64,000 nt of DNA from Elephas maximus indicus (GCF_024166365.1 NC_064842.1:17207001-17271000); one strand, 5' to 3'. Numbered from the stretch's first letter, positions 10,498-23,600 are shown. The notes: generated by a model from the letters alone, not told the origin. Program-made: numbers and translations.

Positions 10498-10566
10498 TAT
10501 ATGTGAAACATTATAATGGTATTTATAAAAAAAAAAATTAAATACCATTATAATGTTTCACATATA
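10498..10566 (+). repeat. Perfect 28-bp inverted repeat (hairpin) with 13-nt A-rich loop
   Basis: The arm at 10498-10525 is the exact reverse complement of 10539-10566 (arm start TATATGTGAAACATTATAAT). The loop is T, eleven A, T. No mismatch is present over 28 bp. It lies in intron 1 in the sense of AHCTF1, so the pre-mRNA would carry a strong stem-loop. No known family was recognised. Confidence 0.9.
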
Positions 10567-10759
10567 GTATAAGAACCTTCCAAAAATATGCTTCCATTTC
10601 CTCTTTCTAGGCCTTTGTGCTATTGTCATGTTTTACTTGGCACATTATAAATTCTTCAATATCAAATAGAGTTATCTTTTAAAGAGAGAAAAACAGTAAG
10701 AAAAAAGGAGTGCTTTATGTTGACTTACAAGTGCTCTTCATTTGGTGCCGTGGCTCTTT

Positions 10760-11525
10760 ATAGATCCAGATTTCCATCTCATATCATGTACCTTCTGCCT
10801 GAGAAACTTGAGCATTTCTGTAGTCCAATCTGCTGGTGTAAAAATGGTGTGGGGGTGGTGTCTGACCTCCTCTAACTTTGCCAGGAGGAAGGAGAATCAT
10901 GACCAACAGCCCAAGGCCGATTCCTGTGAGGCAGAGGTCAGTCATGCCTCCTCTCTCAGCCGTCTTTACCGGCTCTGAGACCAACCCTCCCTCCCAGAGC
11001 ACTCTCTACTTTGCTTGGTTCCATGATTCATTGCAGTGGTCATACAGAACTCACAGACAATGCTCATAGTTAGGGGGTTTATTAGGGAAGTAACTGTTTA
11101 CAGTTAACGTTCAGGAACGCTCAAGGAGACAGTTCTTCCATCAGGACAGCCTCTTCCCAGCCGGGTACGTGTCTCCGTGGCCCTCGGCCTCTGCCCAAAG
11201 GCACTCAGCTTTCTTTCTCTGTGGACGGGGAAGCCCACTATGCCGTCTTTGCTACCGCTTCTCAAGCTTTCTGTCTCTCTCTCTTCCTCAGTCTTCTGGT
11301 TCTAGGAGCTTCTCGGCGCAGGGATCCCAGGTCTAAAGGACGTGTTGGCCTTTCCCTGCCTCTGAGATCGCTCACCTCAAGCCCACCGGGATGGCAAAAC
11401 TGACCAATCAATCCCTTTGGTGGTCCATGATTACCCTATTACACAGTCCCGCCCAGTCACTTGGGTGGGAGTGACAAGACCATGGCAAGAAAGGCCACAC
11501 AAAGGTGATCCATGAACCACAGCTG
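10760..11525. repeat. Unclassified GC-richer repeat, possibly an LTR remnant
   Basis: This block is compositionally distinct from its AT-rich flanks. Phrases such as GGTCATACAGAACTCACAGA and GGTCCATGATTACCCTATTA recall mammalian ERV-type LTRs. I could not define ends or inverted TG..CA termini, so the class is tentative. Confidence 0.3.
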
Positions 11526-11529
11526 GTAA

Positions 11530-12560
11530 GCAAGTCTTTCAGCTTTTATATATCTTTAAAGGTCTTTATTTTGCCTTCATTTTTTAAATATATTTTTTTC
11601 CTGATACAATTCTAGATTGACAGCTTTTTGTTTTTCCTTTCAGACTTTAAATATGTTATTCTTCTGTCTTCTGGCTTGCATTGTTTCCAAGAAGACGTCT
11701 CCTTTCATCCTTACCTTTGTTCTTTTATGGAACATGCCCTTTTTCTCTGGCTACTTTTACAGCTTCTTTTTTATCTCATGATTATGATGTACTTTCTTCA
11801 TGTTTCTTGTGCTTGGGATTCATTGAGTTTTTTGGATTTGTGGGTTTAGAGTTACCATTAAATTTGGAAAATTTTTGGCTATTTTTGTGTTCCTTTTCCA
11901 TTTTGGAGACTCCAGTGACACATTACACTACTTGAGGTTGTCCCATGGCTCACTGATGCTCTGTTCTTTTTTTATATCTTGCACATCTCTCCTTAGCATG
12001 CTCGTGCTTTCCTCTGCCTTCTTGAACATATGGATTGTGACTAGAATAACTGATTTAATGTCCTTGTCTGTGTTTCTGTCTTCTGTGTCATTTCTAGGTT
12101 TGTTATTATGGACTATTTTTTCTCCTCATTATGGACGATCTTTTCCTGCTTCTTTGCATGCTTGATTTTTTATTAGATGCCAGGCATTGTGAATTTTAAC
12201 CTTGTTAGGGTACTTTTTTTTTTTTACTTTGTGTATTCTTAAACTTTGTTTTGGACTTACCTGAGTTACGTGGAAACAATTTGCTCCTTCTTAGGTTTGC
12301 TTCTAAGTTTTCTTAACAAGGCCAATTTTTCTCCCCATTTCCGAAGCAAGCAATACCTTTCCGAATACTCCACTCAGTACCCCATGTATTATGAGGTTTT
12401 TCCACTTTGGAGCTATTCTTGGCCTCATGTAAGTTCTAGGGATTGTTTCTCCTATTCTTTTCCAGTGATTCTTTCCCTGGCCTCTGGTAGGTTTCTTACA
12501 TGCTTACACTGATCACCTGACGTTCAGGAACCCACGCTAGATCTCTGGAGTTCTTGGTAT
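11530..12560 (-). mobile_element. Old L1 LINE, antisense
   Basis: The plus strand reads as antisense old-L1 text, for example CTTCTGGCTTGCATTGTTTC and TTCTTCATGTTTCTTGTGCT. The several 60-100 codon plus-strand ORFs here are antisense noise of a T-rich L1. Confidence 0.6.
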
Positions 12561-13267
12561 AGCTCTCTGTTCTGCAGTTCTCTGCCCTGTGAATTCCAGC
12601 TACCTTTGGTTTTGTGAAATTCTTGACTCGGTCGCCTCAACTCCAAGAGACCCCCTGAACTCTGTTTGGGTTCCCGCTCTTTGCATTGTCATGGAAACTC
12701 TCTACACAGTAAGCTGGACAGTCACAGAGGTTACTGTTTGTTTTCTTTCTCTCACAGACCACTGTCCTATGCTACCTGTTGTCCAGTGTCACAGTACCCT
12801 TTTTTCATATATTTTGTCTGTTTTTTTAGTTGGGAAGGTAAATCTGGAGTAGAAATTGTAATTCTGTTTCAAATATTATAACTCTATTCTGTGTTTCAAA
12901 AATCAGGTTTAACCAGTACTCCCACATGATAATCTTCCTTCTGTATTTAAAGCAACAGAACAACAAAACCAGTCAGCTTAAGAACTAGAATATTTATTAT
13001 ATTTCATTTTCAAAAATTACTTGTGTATTATTCTTTCAGACAGACTTTAGAATCACCTTATTAAGGTCATTAAGAAATTCTGTTGGGATGATCTTGATTG
13101 AACTGCAGTGATCATGGCACTTTTTTGCTTCATATCTATTATGTCTCTTATATCTGTTAGCATTCCCTTGAATAAGCTTTGAAAAAAGTCACCATATAGA
13201 ATTCTGAAATGACGTAAGTTTTAAGTTTAATAGGAAAAATGTGTTAATTTCAGTTTACTGGTTTATC

Positions 13268-13770
13268 AATGTTCTTTGGATTGAATTGTGCCCCCCAAAA
13301 TATGTGCTGTAAATCCTAACCCCTGTGTCTGTCTGTGGGTGTGATCCTGTTCAGGAATAGTTTCTTTGTTATGTTAATGAGGTCACATTAGTGTAGGATG
13401 TGTTTTAAACCACTTGTGAGATATAAAAGGAACATATTAGGCACAGAAGGAAGGCAGGCAGGAATGGGGGCAAGTTAGCTGCCAGGTAGAGGTGCTCTGG
13501 GAGTGTCCCAGTAGAGGATGGTTTAGTGTTATCTGTCACTTTGGAAAGCATTGCGGTTTTGCCATTATGTGATACTTTAAGCTGTGGAATCCCAACCGAT
13601 AGCCATCAGGTTCCAACTCATGGCGGCCCCACGTGTGTCAGAGTTAAACTGTGCAGATTTTTCGGAAGTAGAAGATGAGGCCTTTCTTCCAGGGTGATGC
13701 TGGGTAGAACAAACCTCCAACCATTCCATTAGCAGTTAAGCACAATAACTGTTCCTCCAACCAGGAACTC
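13268..13770. repeat. Repeat block: unclassified repeat followed by a second, diverged SINE-like unit
   Basis: 13268-13595 starts TTGAATTGTGCCCCCCAAAA, text I associate with an abundant interspersed repeat. 13597-13770 has CATCAGGTTCCAACTCATGG and ends CAACCAGGAACTCC, resembling the RTE/AfroSINE-related unit seen again at about 53360-53540. Families are not assigned. Confidence 0.4.
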
Positions 13771-14179
13771 CAAAGCCGTGGAGCGACGGGATATCCTTAG
13801 GGTAATCTGAAAAAGTGGGATGTTGGATGGAAGTCTTTTACCCGTAGGAGATAAGAGTTCTCGAATTGGCAGATCAGAAGATTGGCCTGTGTAAAATTAT
13901 GATCTGGCAAATTAACCTCCAAAAAGGCTGTAGCTGCGAATGCTCCCACGAGGGGATAAGCACCTTTGGTTCCTGGTACCTTTGATTGTTGATTGACACA
14001 AACGTTGTCTCGGAACTTAACATTTTGTTGGCAAAATGTTCTCTCATAATTTAATTTGGCTTTTTGCTTGTGAAGATTAATTCACATCTTCGACCCTAAG
14101 GTTACATATTTATGTATTTTTAAAGTTTAATTTTATTTCGGATTTTAAAAAAGAAAAAATTCTGTATGTTTTTAGTAAT

Positions 14180-14489
14180 TGCTATTGTTATTAGGTGCCG
14201 TGGAGTCGATTCTGGCTCACAGCAACTCTGCAAGAGGACGAAACACTGCCTGGTCCTGCGCCATCCTCCCAGTCATTGCTATGTTTTAGCCCATTGTTGC
14301 AGCCACTGTGTCAATCCGTCTTGTTGAGGGTCTCCTTTTTTTCGCTGACTCTATGCTTTACCAAGCACGGTGTCCTTCTCCAGGGACTGGTCCCTCCTGA
14401 TAACAAGTCTAAAGTGTGTGAGACCAACTCTTGCCATCCTTGCTTCTAATGAGCATGCTGGCTGTACTTCTTCCAAGACAGATTTGTTC
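14180..14489 (-). mobile_element. RTE-type LINE 3' end, antisense
   Basis: The segment starts at the RTE 3' end (GTTATTAGGTGCCGTGGAGT) and extends 5' for about 300 bp. It shares the same blocks as 593-900 and 6632-6950. It is non-coding. Confidence 0.75.
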
Positions 14490-15139
14490 GTTTAGTAATT
14501 ACTTTTGATTTATAAACATAAAAAATACTTAGAAAAATCCAAGCTGTACTGAAAAGTAAAAAGAAAAAATCACCCCAAATTTGAATTACACAGAAATAAA
14601 CATAAACAGTACTAACTAGTTTTGTGACTATTTCAGACATATCTATACAGATACACAGATGGAAGAATTCATAGATTAACTCTGTAAGTATAAGATCAAT
14701 TACAAATGCTATGTAAAAAAAAATTAATTTTATTAGAAAAGTAAACTGAAATTAAAGGAATTGTTAAACTTTTGATAATTTTTTAATGCAGGTGATCTTT
14801 ACATACATGTATATATAAATTAAGAAGAAAAATATCCCTTAAGAGTTTTTAGTTGTTTTCCAACAAAATTCAACTTGATAATTATTGATCGACTTTCTTC
14901 CATGAGAACACGTTGCGCTGTCTTACAATTAAGCCTAATCTTTGCTGGGAGGGACCTGAAACACTGTGAAATGATCTGTACCGGGGTCACTCTTGCTAGG
15001 AGTGTATTCTGCTCATCTGGGCTTTAACATCTTTTCTCCCAAGAAAGTAAAGTGACACAGTGCTCTGGAAGACAGCAAGTCTTGGAAACCATTTCTGCCT
15101 TTGCTGAGATATCTTGGTGTAGTATGTAATTAGGGGCTT

Positions 15140-16268
15140 GAAGATGGATCTTGGCTGAAAGCAAGATGTTTGCCTGTGTTTTACTGACTATGAAGAGGCA
15201 TTCGACTGTGCAGATCATAACAAATTAAGGGTAACATTGCAGTGAATGAGAATTCCAGATCTCTTAATTATGCTCGTGCGGAACCTGTACGTAGACCAAG
15301 AGAGAGTCATTTGAACAGAACAAGGGGATACTATGGTTTAAAATCAGGAAAGATGTTCATCAGGGTTGTATTCTTTCACCATACTTATTCTATATACTGA
15401 GCAAATAATCCGAGGAGCTGGACCATATGAAGAAGAACAGGGCATCAGGATTGGAGGAAGACAACCTGCCGTATGCAGATGACACAACCTTGCTTGCTGA
15501 AAGGAATGAAGACTTGAAGAACTTACTGATGAAGAACAAAGACTACAGCCTTCAGTATGGATTGCACCTCACCATGAAGAAAACAAAAATCCTTACAACT
15601 GAACCAATAAGCAACATCATTATAAATGGAAAAAATATTGAAGTTGTCGAGAATTTCATTTTACTTGGATCCACAATCAACACCCGTGGAAGCAGCAGTC
15701 AGGGAGTCAAACGACATATTGCATTGGGCAAATCTGCTGCAAAAGACCTCTTTAAAGTGTTGAAAAACAGATGTTACTTTGAGGACTAATGTGCGCCTGA
15801 CCCAAGCCATGGTCTTTGCGGATACCTCATAATGCATGTGAAAGCTGGACGGTGAATAAAGTTAAGAGTGAAGAAGAATTGATGCCTTTGAATTATGGTG
15901 TTAGCGAAGAATATGGAATATACCATGGACTACCAGAAGAACGAACAAGTCTGTGTTGGAAGAAGTATAGCCAGAGTGCTTCTTGGAAGCAAGGATAGCG
16001 AAACTTCATTTCACATACTCTGGGCATGTTATCAGGAGGGACCAGCTGCTAGAGAAGGACATCGTGGTTGGTAAGGTAGAGGGTCAGTGAAAAAAAGGAA
16101 AACCCTCAATAAGATGGATTGACACAGTGGCGGCTGTAACAATGGGCTTAAGCATAACAACAATTGTGAGGATGGCGCAGGACCAGGCATTGTTTTGTTC
16201 TGTTGTTCACAGTGTCGCTGTGAGTCTGGAATCAACTCAGCAGTACCTAACAACAACAACAACAATAA
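15140..16268 (+). mobile_element. RTE/BovB-type LINE, 5'-truncated, with (AAC)n tail
   Basis: This plus-strand copy covers the second half of the RTE polymerase. It shows FTDYEEAFD near 15188, the catalytic YADD at 15472-15483 and the C-terminal region, and ends in an AACAACAACAACAA tail at about 16249-16264. It is about 1.1 kb, far short of the roughly 3 kb full length, and is broken by stops and frameshifts. Confidence 0.85.
15427..15789 (+). pseudogene. RTE reverse-transcriptase fragment with YADD motif
   Basis: This 120-codon open stretch is the best-preserved part of the RTE copy. It includes NLPYADDTTLLAER (catalytic aspartates of the polymerase active site) and the following GLHLTMKKTKIL block. 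The frames before and after are interrupted, so it cannot encode a working enzyme. Confidence 0.8.
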
Positions 16269-16326
16269 AATGCTAAATGCGTAAAATGGCAAGCAGAATC
16301 CACAGCTGGGTTGCTTAGAGCGCTCC

Positions 16327-16532
16327 AAACCAAAAAACTCACTGTCACTGAGTTGATTCTGACTCATAGCAACCCTGTAAACAGAGTAGAACTGCCCCAT
16401 AGGGTTTCCAAGGCTGTGAATCTTTATGGACACACACTGCCACATCTTTCTCCCGTGGACCAGCTGTTGGGTTTGAACTACCCACCACTTAGTTAATGGT
16501 GAGTGCTTCAACCACTGTGCCACCAGGGCTCC
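16327..16532 (-). mobile_element. AfroSINE (long type), antisense
   Basis: The antisense body runs from CACTGAGTTGATTCTGACTC to CCACTGTGCCACCAGGGCTCC... and retains the central segment (CTGCCACATCTTTCTCCCGT). It lies just 3' of the RTE tail. Confidence 0.85.
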
Positions 16533-17157
16533 TCTTGGAGCATTGCCAACCTGAAAATACTTCATAATAAATTCCTCATTTGTGGTTTTTCAGATAAAAT
16601 AGCTTGAATTCTAGTTATAAACTTGTGTGAAGCGAAGTTTTCTATTTCTGAGGAGCCATGGTCAAAATGAACAGCTTTATTGCTGCCCGTTCTGCAGAAA
16701 GCACGTTTCTGTCTCAATCGCCTTTATGCTGATGGTGTGGCCCTGTGGAGTTTAATGGATAGGGGGAGGCTCTTAGCTTGCATTAGTTCCTGTTAGCTCT
16801 AAGCTTTATCTCCTGCCTCTGTGAACCTCAGGGTGCTCAAAACAAGGTCAGTGTCACCGGGATTATATTTGATAACTAACCTTCCAGGTTAAAGCCGGTT
16901 TACATTTCACCTAGAATTCTTACCTTCTGGGTTCTTCAAAAACGTACTTTTGTATTTTAACCATTTTTGGTTGTTTACAATGGAAGAGTCGTTCTATATA
17001 TGCTGAAAATGAAAAAAAATTAGATTTTTTTTTCCTATCCAGTGAAAGGCACATACCAAACTCACTTTCTAAAGCTACTGTGGGTTTGGACCTTTTTCAT
17101 GGTCTTTCTCAAAACTCTTTTACCAAAGAGGTAATTTTTCTAGATACATCAATTTTT

Positions 17158-17185
17158 CGTGTGTGTGCGCATGCACGCGTGTGTG
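17158..17185 (+). repeat. 28-nt alternating pyrimidine-purine tract
   Basis: Every step from 17158 to 17185 alternates pyrimidine and purine, mostly TG/CG/CA, a pattern prone to Z-DNA. It lies about 320 bp upstream of the exon with the start codon. Confidence 0.7.
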
Positions 17186-17501
17186 AAGTTCTTTGAGAGT
17201 AGAGTAGGTTGAGCAGTAACATGAATTGCGTTAAACCAGTTTTCAAAGAATCTAGGAAATAATGTGTTTCCTTAGAACAACTGGCTTAATATTTCCTAAG
17301 ACTATGTGGGAAATGTTTTCTTAGAAGAGCGAATGCCTTGGACCCAGATGTGTATATAACATGTATTTTATAATCAGGTTTTAGTTATGTTACTTTTGTA
17401 AGTTGACTTTTTTCTTGTTTTTTTCTGGCTGGAGATGATTAATCAAGTGTACTATAGTACAAATATATCATTAACAATTTTATCTTTAAAAATATTTACA
17501 G

Positions 17502-17629
17502 TGGAAGTATGCGAGACTTAACAGCACAAGTGACTAGTGGTCTCCTGCAGTTCCCAGAGGTGACTATTCAAGCCCTTGGAGAAGATGAAATAACACTAGA
17601 ATCTGTGCTCCGTGGGAAGTTTGCTACAG
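17502..17629 (+). CDS. AHCTF1: AHCTF1 first coding exon (residues 1-40)
   Basis: The acceptor is TATTTACAG|TGG; ATG is at 17509-17511 after 7 nt of leader. It encodes [18 protein letters not shown] and onward to GKFATG. The donor is ACAG|GTAAAA, leaving phase 1. This start corresponds to the human ELYS start, and no other in-frame ATG follows the upstream stop at 2707. Confidence 0.95.
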
Positions 17630-20600
17630 GTAAAATAGTATTGCTGAAAATTTACTAATTTTTAAGGTAAGTAGTAATGAGTATGTATTGCAGTTTCTTT
17701 AAAGGGGAAGAAAGAAGCAGAATTCGGGTAGAATGGTCTTAAATAAATATATATAATCTAGAATACATTTTCAATGAATCTCTGGGACTGTTCTAGTTAT
17801 TTTTTCTTATTAAAAATTCTGGTTTATTTTGTAGTTTTTAGTATTAAGTATATTTGGCAAGTAGAAATAGTACCCAACTGGCTTTTCTTGAATCAGTCAA
17901 TAAGGTTTATTTTGGGGATGAGTTGGAATTAGAACCTAAACAGTCTTGATGAGTAGAAAAATCTGATTATAAGGCTCTGTGTGGAAAAAAAAAAAATTTT
18001 TTTTTTAATAAGCCTTATTTTTTTATTTCATTAGTCTGAACAAGATCTTAGTATATGGCTTGAATGATATAGTATAGCAGAGAACCATATCAAAGAGGCC
18101 GTTATGTTACAGATTTCAGCCTAGCGAAAGATGTCACAGTAGATTTTTCTGAAGATTAGTTTTTTAGCCTTCCTCCCCAGCGGAAAAGCAGCAAAGCATA
18201 TCTGTCAGTCATGTAGCCATTTTCAGGGCTATTCTCTTGAATACTAAAAGTAGTAACAGCGTTTACTACATGCTAAGCATTGTGACAACTTTTCATTGAG
18301 GTGGGTATTAGAATTTTCTAAGTAGGCACTGTTCTACGTAGCTGAGTCCCTGTGTAACTTGATCCCACATACGCAGATAGTGGCAGAAATGCACTTTGAA
18401 CCCAGGCAGTTTGGATCCCCAGTATGCCATGCTACTTCCTGAAACTATCTCTCAGCTGTTATTCAGTAGATCCAACTGTCTACTTGATATTTTCACTTAG
18501 ATACATGATGTATATTTCAAATTTAATAGTAAAAGTTACTCCAGCAAAAATTCAGGATTCGTTCTTGACTCTTCTCTCTTGCTTACTTCCTCATATCTAA
18601 TTAATCAGCCAACAAATCCTTTTAGGTCTACCTCTCCGATGAATCTTCAGCCAGTCCACTGGTCTCTATCCATAGTCACGGGTGTCTTCCCCCACCTCTA
18701 CTCTGTGCGTCCCCGTATTGTACATTGTCTGCATAGCAGCTGGTGTCACATTTAAAAAATAAAATCAGATTGTCATGTCCCTGCCTAAACCTCCAGTGAT
18801 TTTAAGTTGCATGCAGAATAAAATGTGAATACGCTAGTAAGGCCAGAAGGGCTTCTGAAACTTCCTAGTGTTGTACTAGTTACATCTCATCTTCTCAATT
18901 AGATTGTAAGTTCCTCAGGAAAAGAATTGTGTTGTAACTCCTAACTCCTATAAGTCCTAGTTTAAATCCTTTAAGATAAAATGTAGTAGTTAAAGTATGA
19001 GTTTTTAAGTTAGAATCCACTTTGGCTTTCCTGCTTTGTAGCTGTGTGACTTTGGGCAAGTTATTTAACCATCTTAAGCTTTAGTTGCTTTATCTCTATG
19101 TTGAATTGTGATAAGGAATAAATGACATAGTATATTTAAGCATATAGTATGGTGCCTTTACTGAGTGATTGTATTCATTATCATAGTATTCGTTGTTCTT
19201 TTTTTTTTTCCCACTAATTCGATAGCCACTCTTTATAAATGCTTAGATTTCAATTTCAGGATAACATGTAAAGTTTTATATAATGAGCTATATATGATAT
19301 CTTTCAAGGAGCCCTGGTGGCACAGTGGTTAAAACAATTGAATGTTAACCGAAAGGTCGGCGGTTCAAAACCACCAGTGGCTCTGTGAGAGAAAGATGTG
19401 GCAGTCTGCTTCCGTAGAGATTTACAGCCTTAGAAACCCTGTGGGGTCACACTCTGAGTTGGAATCGACTCAGTGGCAGTGGGTTTGGTTTATACTATAT
19501 ATATAAAAGAGCTAACTGCTATTTAGTTTTCTGTGTATATACAATATTAAAATAAGCTGTATTTTTGTTTTTTTTTTCCTTCTAGGGAAAAGTGGACTTG
19601 CTTGCTTGGCTTGTGGTCCACAACTTGAGGTAGTAAACTCTGTAACAGGAGAGCGCTTGTCTGCATATAGGTTTAATGGTGTAAATGATCAGCCTCCTAT
19701 AGTCCTAGCAGTGAAAGAATTCTCTTGGCAGAAGAGAACTGGATTGTTAATTGGACTGGAAGAAGCAGAAGGGAGTGTTCTCTGTCTTTATGACCTTGGT
19801 ATATCAAGAGTGGTTAAAGCAGTTGTTCTTCCTGGCAGGGTAGGTATTGTTTCGGGCAACAAGACGTTTCTGTTTTTAATTCTGAACACTTAACTGGTTA
19901 CATGGGTGTATTTACTTTGAAAATCTGTTGAGCTCTTCTCATAATTAATGTACCTTTATGTATGCTATTCTTCAATAAAAAGTTTTTTTTTTGTAAAGCT
20001 AAACTTTTATACTGTTACAAGGGAGTTAACATTTAAAATACAGCTTTCTTATTCTTGGTTAGAAAATTCCAAAGTAAGAATAATGATGACTTGACATGTA
20101 GTGTTCTAATACTCTTTTATATGAAAAGTATCACCTGAGTCTTGTTCTTATCACCACTTGTGTTTTATGAGGACACTGAAAGTTTATAAAAATGTGTTAT
20201 ATTCATTATAATATTTTTAAAGTGTGTCTTTTTTCCTTTAATTTGAGACTATAGCCTTGGAGCAGTCTGGAAAACGTGTCTTTACTGTTGTTTAAGATTT
20301 TAATAATATGTTTAAATAATGGGTTGATTAATAATTGCCATTTAGTAATTCTAATGTATGTTGCCTTCTGTATGTCAGATACTGCTAATAGTAACTATAG
20401 AAATACTTTGAATTCTGAGTTGTTTCTTCAGCAGGTTTATTGCTGCTCTTCCTATACGTGAGAGAATTAAAGTATACACTTAGAAATACCCACACACATA
20501 AATATAAGATCATAGAAGAATAAAATTCTTTCTATAAAGTTATACGTGATCTTAATGACAAAATACCATGTTTTTACAGATGAGGAAACTGAGGCTGAGT

Positions 20601-23600
20601 GAGATAATAGGATAGACTGAAATAGTTTATAGCCTGGTATCTTACATGTATTATACTCGCCAGTGGTGATAGACTATAGTGAAAAAAGAGATTTTAGAGG
20701 CAGAATTAATTCAGCAGTTTAACAACACTTGCTACGAATCAAAGCCCTGGTGATGCAGAGGTTAAGAGCTGTGGCTGCTGACCAGAAGGTTGGCAGTTCG
20801 AATCCACCAGCTGATCCTTGGAAACCCTATGGGGCAGTTCTCCTCTGTCCTGTAGAGTTGCTATGAGTCGGAACTGACTAAACGGCAATGGCTTTGCTTT
20901 TGGTTGGTACTATGAATCAAGCTATATGCTAGATTCTGGGGATATGTAGATGAATAAAGTTGGTCCATGCTTTCCAAGAGCTTGTAGTCGAGTGGGAAAA
21001 AACAGATTATAGCATTAATATACTAAGTACTTTGATAGATTTAAGCACTTGAAACAGGGAGAAAACCTGGATAATTTCTACCTGAGAGGGTTGTGCATTT
21101 CAGGCAAAGAGAGTAGCATATACAAAGTCACTAACATGGAGCATTTGGGAAACTTGAGGCTTAATTTGGAGTGGCTGGAGATGGGAAGAGGGAGAGTGGG
21201 GGTCAGAGATGGTGAAGATTCAAATTGTGAATGACCTTGTTTGCCCTTATGGGCCACTTCCTAAAAACTGTGGTAAAATCATTTTATATTTTAAGCAGAA
21301 CTCTAGTGTAAAAAGCTCCTTAGATTGGAGTGTGAAAATAGAAGCAAGGAGACTGGTAGTTTGGGCAAACAACGAGAAGAAACGGAACCAAGGAAATGAC
21401 AGAAGTGGAGAACGGGTCAGATTCAAGATACGTTCAGGAAATAATATGGACAGGGCTTGGGAATCATTTAGATAAGGTTAACTGAGAAGTATCAAGAAGT
21501 AATAAGTTTTTGGTCGCTTATTTGGGTGAATGATTAGTATCATCATATGGAAGAAGGAATACAGGACAAGGAAAAAATTGGAGGAAGAATAACATACATT
21601 CAAAAGAAATTCAGCCAGTTAGCTATTTTTTTTCCTTTTTTTTACTAAGGCAGTATCACCGCTTAAATTTGTTTACTTTATACTACCTTATTCTAAAATT
21701 AGATAGCATTATCAATCATTTCATATAATTTGTATGAGCGATGCAAACAGACATATTTCTTATCCCTCACCGGGACAGTTGAATAGAATATACTTTATTA
21801 TAATTTATAGACATTATTGCATTAGCGTAGAAAAGGAAGAAAATCCATGAAATTAGAGCTTTCAGATAATTGAAATCCTTATTGTCAGTGATCTAGTTGC
21901 TGCCAAAACTTTGTGTGAAATCCATTACTACACAAACTTTTTAAAGAAGGCTGGACATCTGCAGGCTTTAAGACATAAATATGACTTAAACATCTTGTGT
22001 TTGGAGATTTTTTTTTAATAAGGATAAACAGTAAATTTTTCTGGAGTGAATTGTTTTTACTCTTAAGTGTAGAGGCTATGTAATCATAGACTGGCTGGTT
22101 AAGAGCTTTAATGTCAGAAATTTAGGTTTGAATTTTACACTTAATGACTATATGACTTATGAGCCTCAGATATTTCCATCTTTATCATGGGTAATTACAT
22201 AGACACTTACTCCTTGCTTATTGACTATCTCGTTATATGTTTCACATTTACGACAATAGTAAAAAAAACCTACTGTCCAACGATTTTGCACATTAACAAC
22301 ATATGTCTGGTAGTAAAAGATGCTGAGGTGTGAGTTGAAAGGAACACTGGGTGTGATGGTTAAGGTGATGTGTCAGCTTGACTGGGCTGTGATTCTCAGT
22401 GGTTTGGATAGCTATGTAATCATGTAGTCATCTTCCATTTTGTGATCTTATGTGGTCATCCTCTGTTTTTGCATGATGCCAATTTTCACACAACAGCCTG
22501 GTCTCTGGAACCTAACCATGTTGATAAGTGAGGAGTGGATGTAGTTCAGTATCAAAGGGTTATTATAAACATTACATGAGCCAGTTAGCACAATGCTGGG
22601 CACGTAATAAAGTTTCAGAAAACATCATTTATTGTTTCCAATTGCATGGTGTTTTTATATATTGATAATAGTGCAATTGCTAATACATTTGATGGTTTTA
22701 TGATGTTATTCGGATTCACAGTATTAAATGCAAATTTATGGCTCTGTATTTAAAAATAGCTGTATTTGAAAATGGAGCCCTGGTGGTGCAGTGGTTAAGA
22801 GCTCGGCTGCTAACTAATAGGTCAGTAGTTCCAATCCACTAGCCGTTCCTTGGAAACTCTATGGGGCAGTTCTACTCTGTCCTATATAGGGTCACTATGA
22901 GTCCGAATCAACTTGATGGCAATGGGTTTGGGGTTTTTTGGTTATACTTGAAAATAGCTATATTTGAAAAGCTGTTGTAACTGATAACCTGATTTAATTT
23001 CAAAATTTGTTGTGTTTTTACTTTTATCACTTCATAGAAGAAAAGCAAATCATACATTCTGCCTTTTAGGTAACTGCTATAGAACCTATAATTAATCATG
23101 GCGGAGCCAGCGCAAGCACTCAGCATTTACATCCAAGTCTGCGATGGCTTTTTGGTGTGGCAGCTGTGGTAACTGATGTTGGACAGATCCTTCTTATTGA
23201 CCTGTGTTTGGATGACTTGTCATGCAGTCAGAATGAAATAGAGGCATCAGGTAATTAGTCATCCTTGAAACAAAAAATGGAGTACCTGAAAATTCTCTTA
23301 TAATGGATTGGTTTTAAAAAATAATCAAATCCTTTTATGTAGAAACTTGTTTATGTATCTCTGATTCTTTTATTGTTTGGATTAGGTACTCTGGTACCTT
23401 TTGCATGAATTATTCTTCACTTCATTGATGAAGTAGGCATGCACTAAGGTAAATCATGGAAGAGGTAGAGACTTGATAGACTTACAGGTCTTCATTTGAA
23501 TAAAATCTATTATTAAATGAATACCTGAAAAAAGAGCTAAAGGTATAAAATCTGGATCTTTATCAGCCAGTATAAAATTATTCAACCATGTAGTGTTTTT

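Larger units (their letters stand above)
2793..17501 (+). other. AHCTF1: AHCTF1 intron 1 (about 14.7 kb)
   Basis: The intron runs from GTACGG at 2793 to the acceptor TATTTACAG before 17502. It is packed with AfroSINE, RTE and L1 fragments, listed separately. The parts at 3300-4100, 5030-6390, 7750-7950, 12560-13260, 14490-15130 and 16540-17500 contain no gene or repeat that I can name with confidence. A second donor, AGG|GTGAGT at 3287/3288, could define a longer first exon. Confidence 0.55.
17630..19585 (+). other. Intron with MIR and L2 relics and one AfroSINE
   Basis: MIR-like text occurs in antisense at about 18270-18440 and in sense at about 18970-19190 (GCTGTGTGACTTTGGGCAAG). About 18540-18900 resembles L2. 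The AfroSINE is at 19308-19490. The rest is AT-rich with nothing I can name. Confidence 0.5.
19840..23069 (+). other. Intron with two AfroSINEs and ancient repeats
   Basis: AfroSINEs lie at 20743-20908 and 22774-22941. A MIR-like stretch lies at about 22080-22240 and a short MIR fragment near 20570-20630. The GA-rich stretch at about 21050-21560 looks like an old repeat that I cannot name. No gene is seen. Confidence 0.5.

Noticed and set aside
11628-12512. Cluster of Phe/Leu-rich plus-strand ORFs that look like membrane segments
   Set aside because: They are antisense translations of T-rich old L1 sequence, with no shared frame and no gene structure.
16032-16565. 177-codon minus-strand ORF
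   Set aside because: It runs antisense across the RTE 3' end and an AfroSINE; it is chance reading through two repeats.
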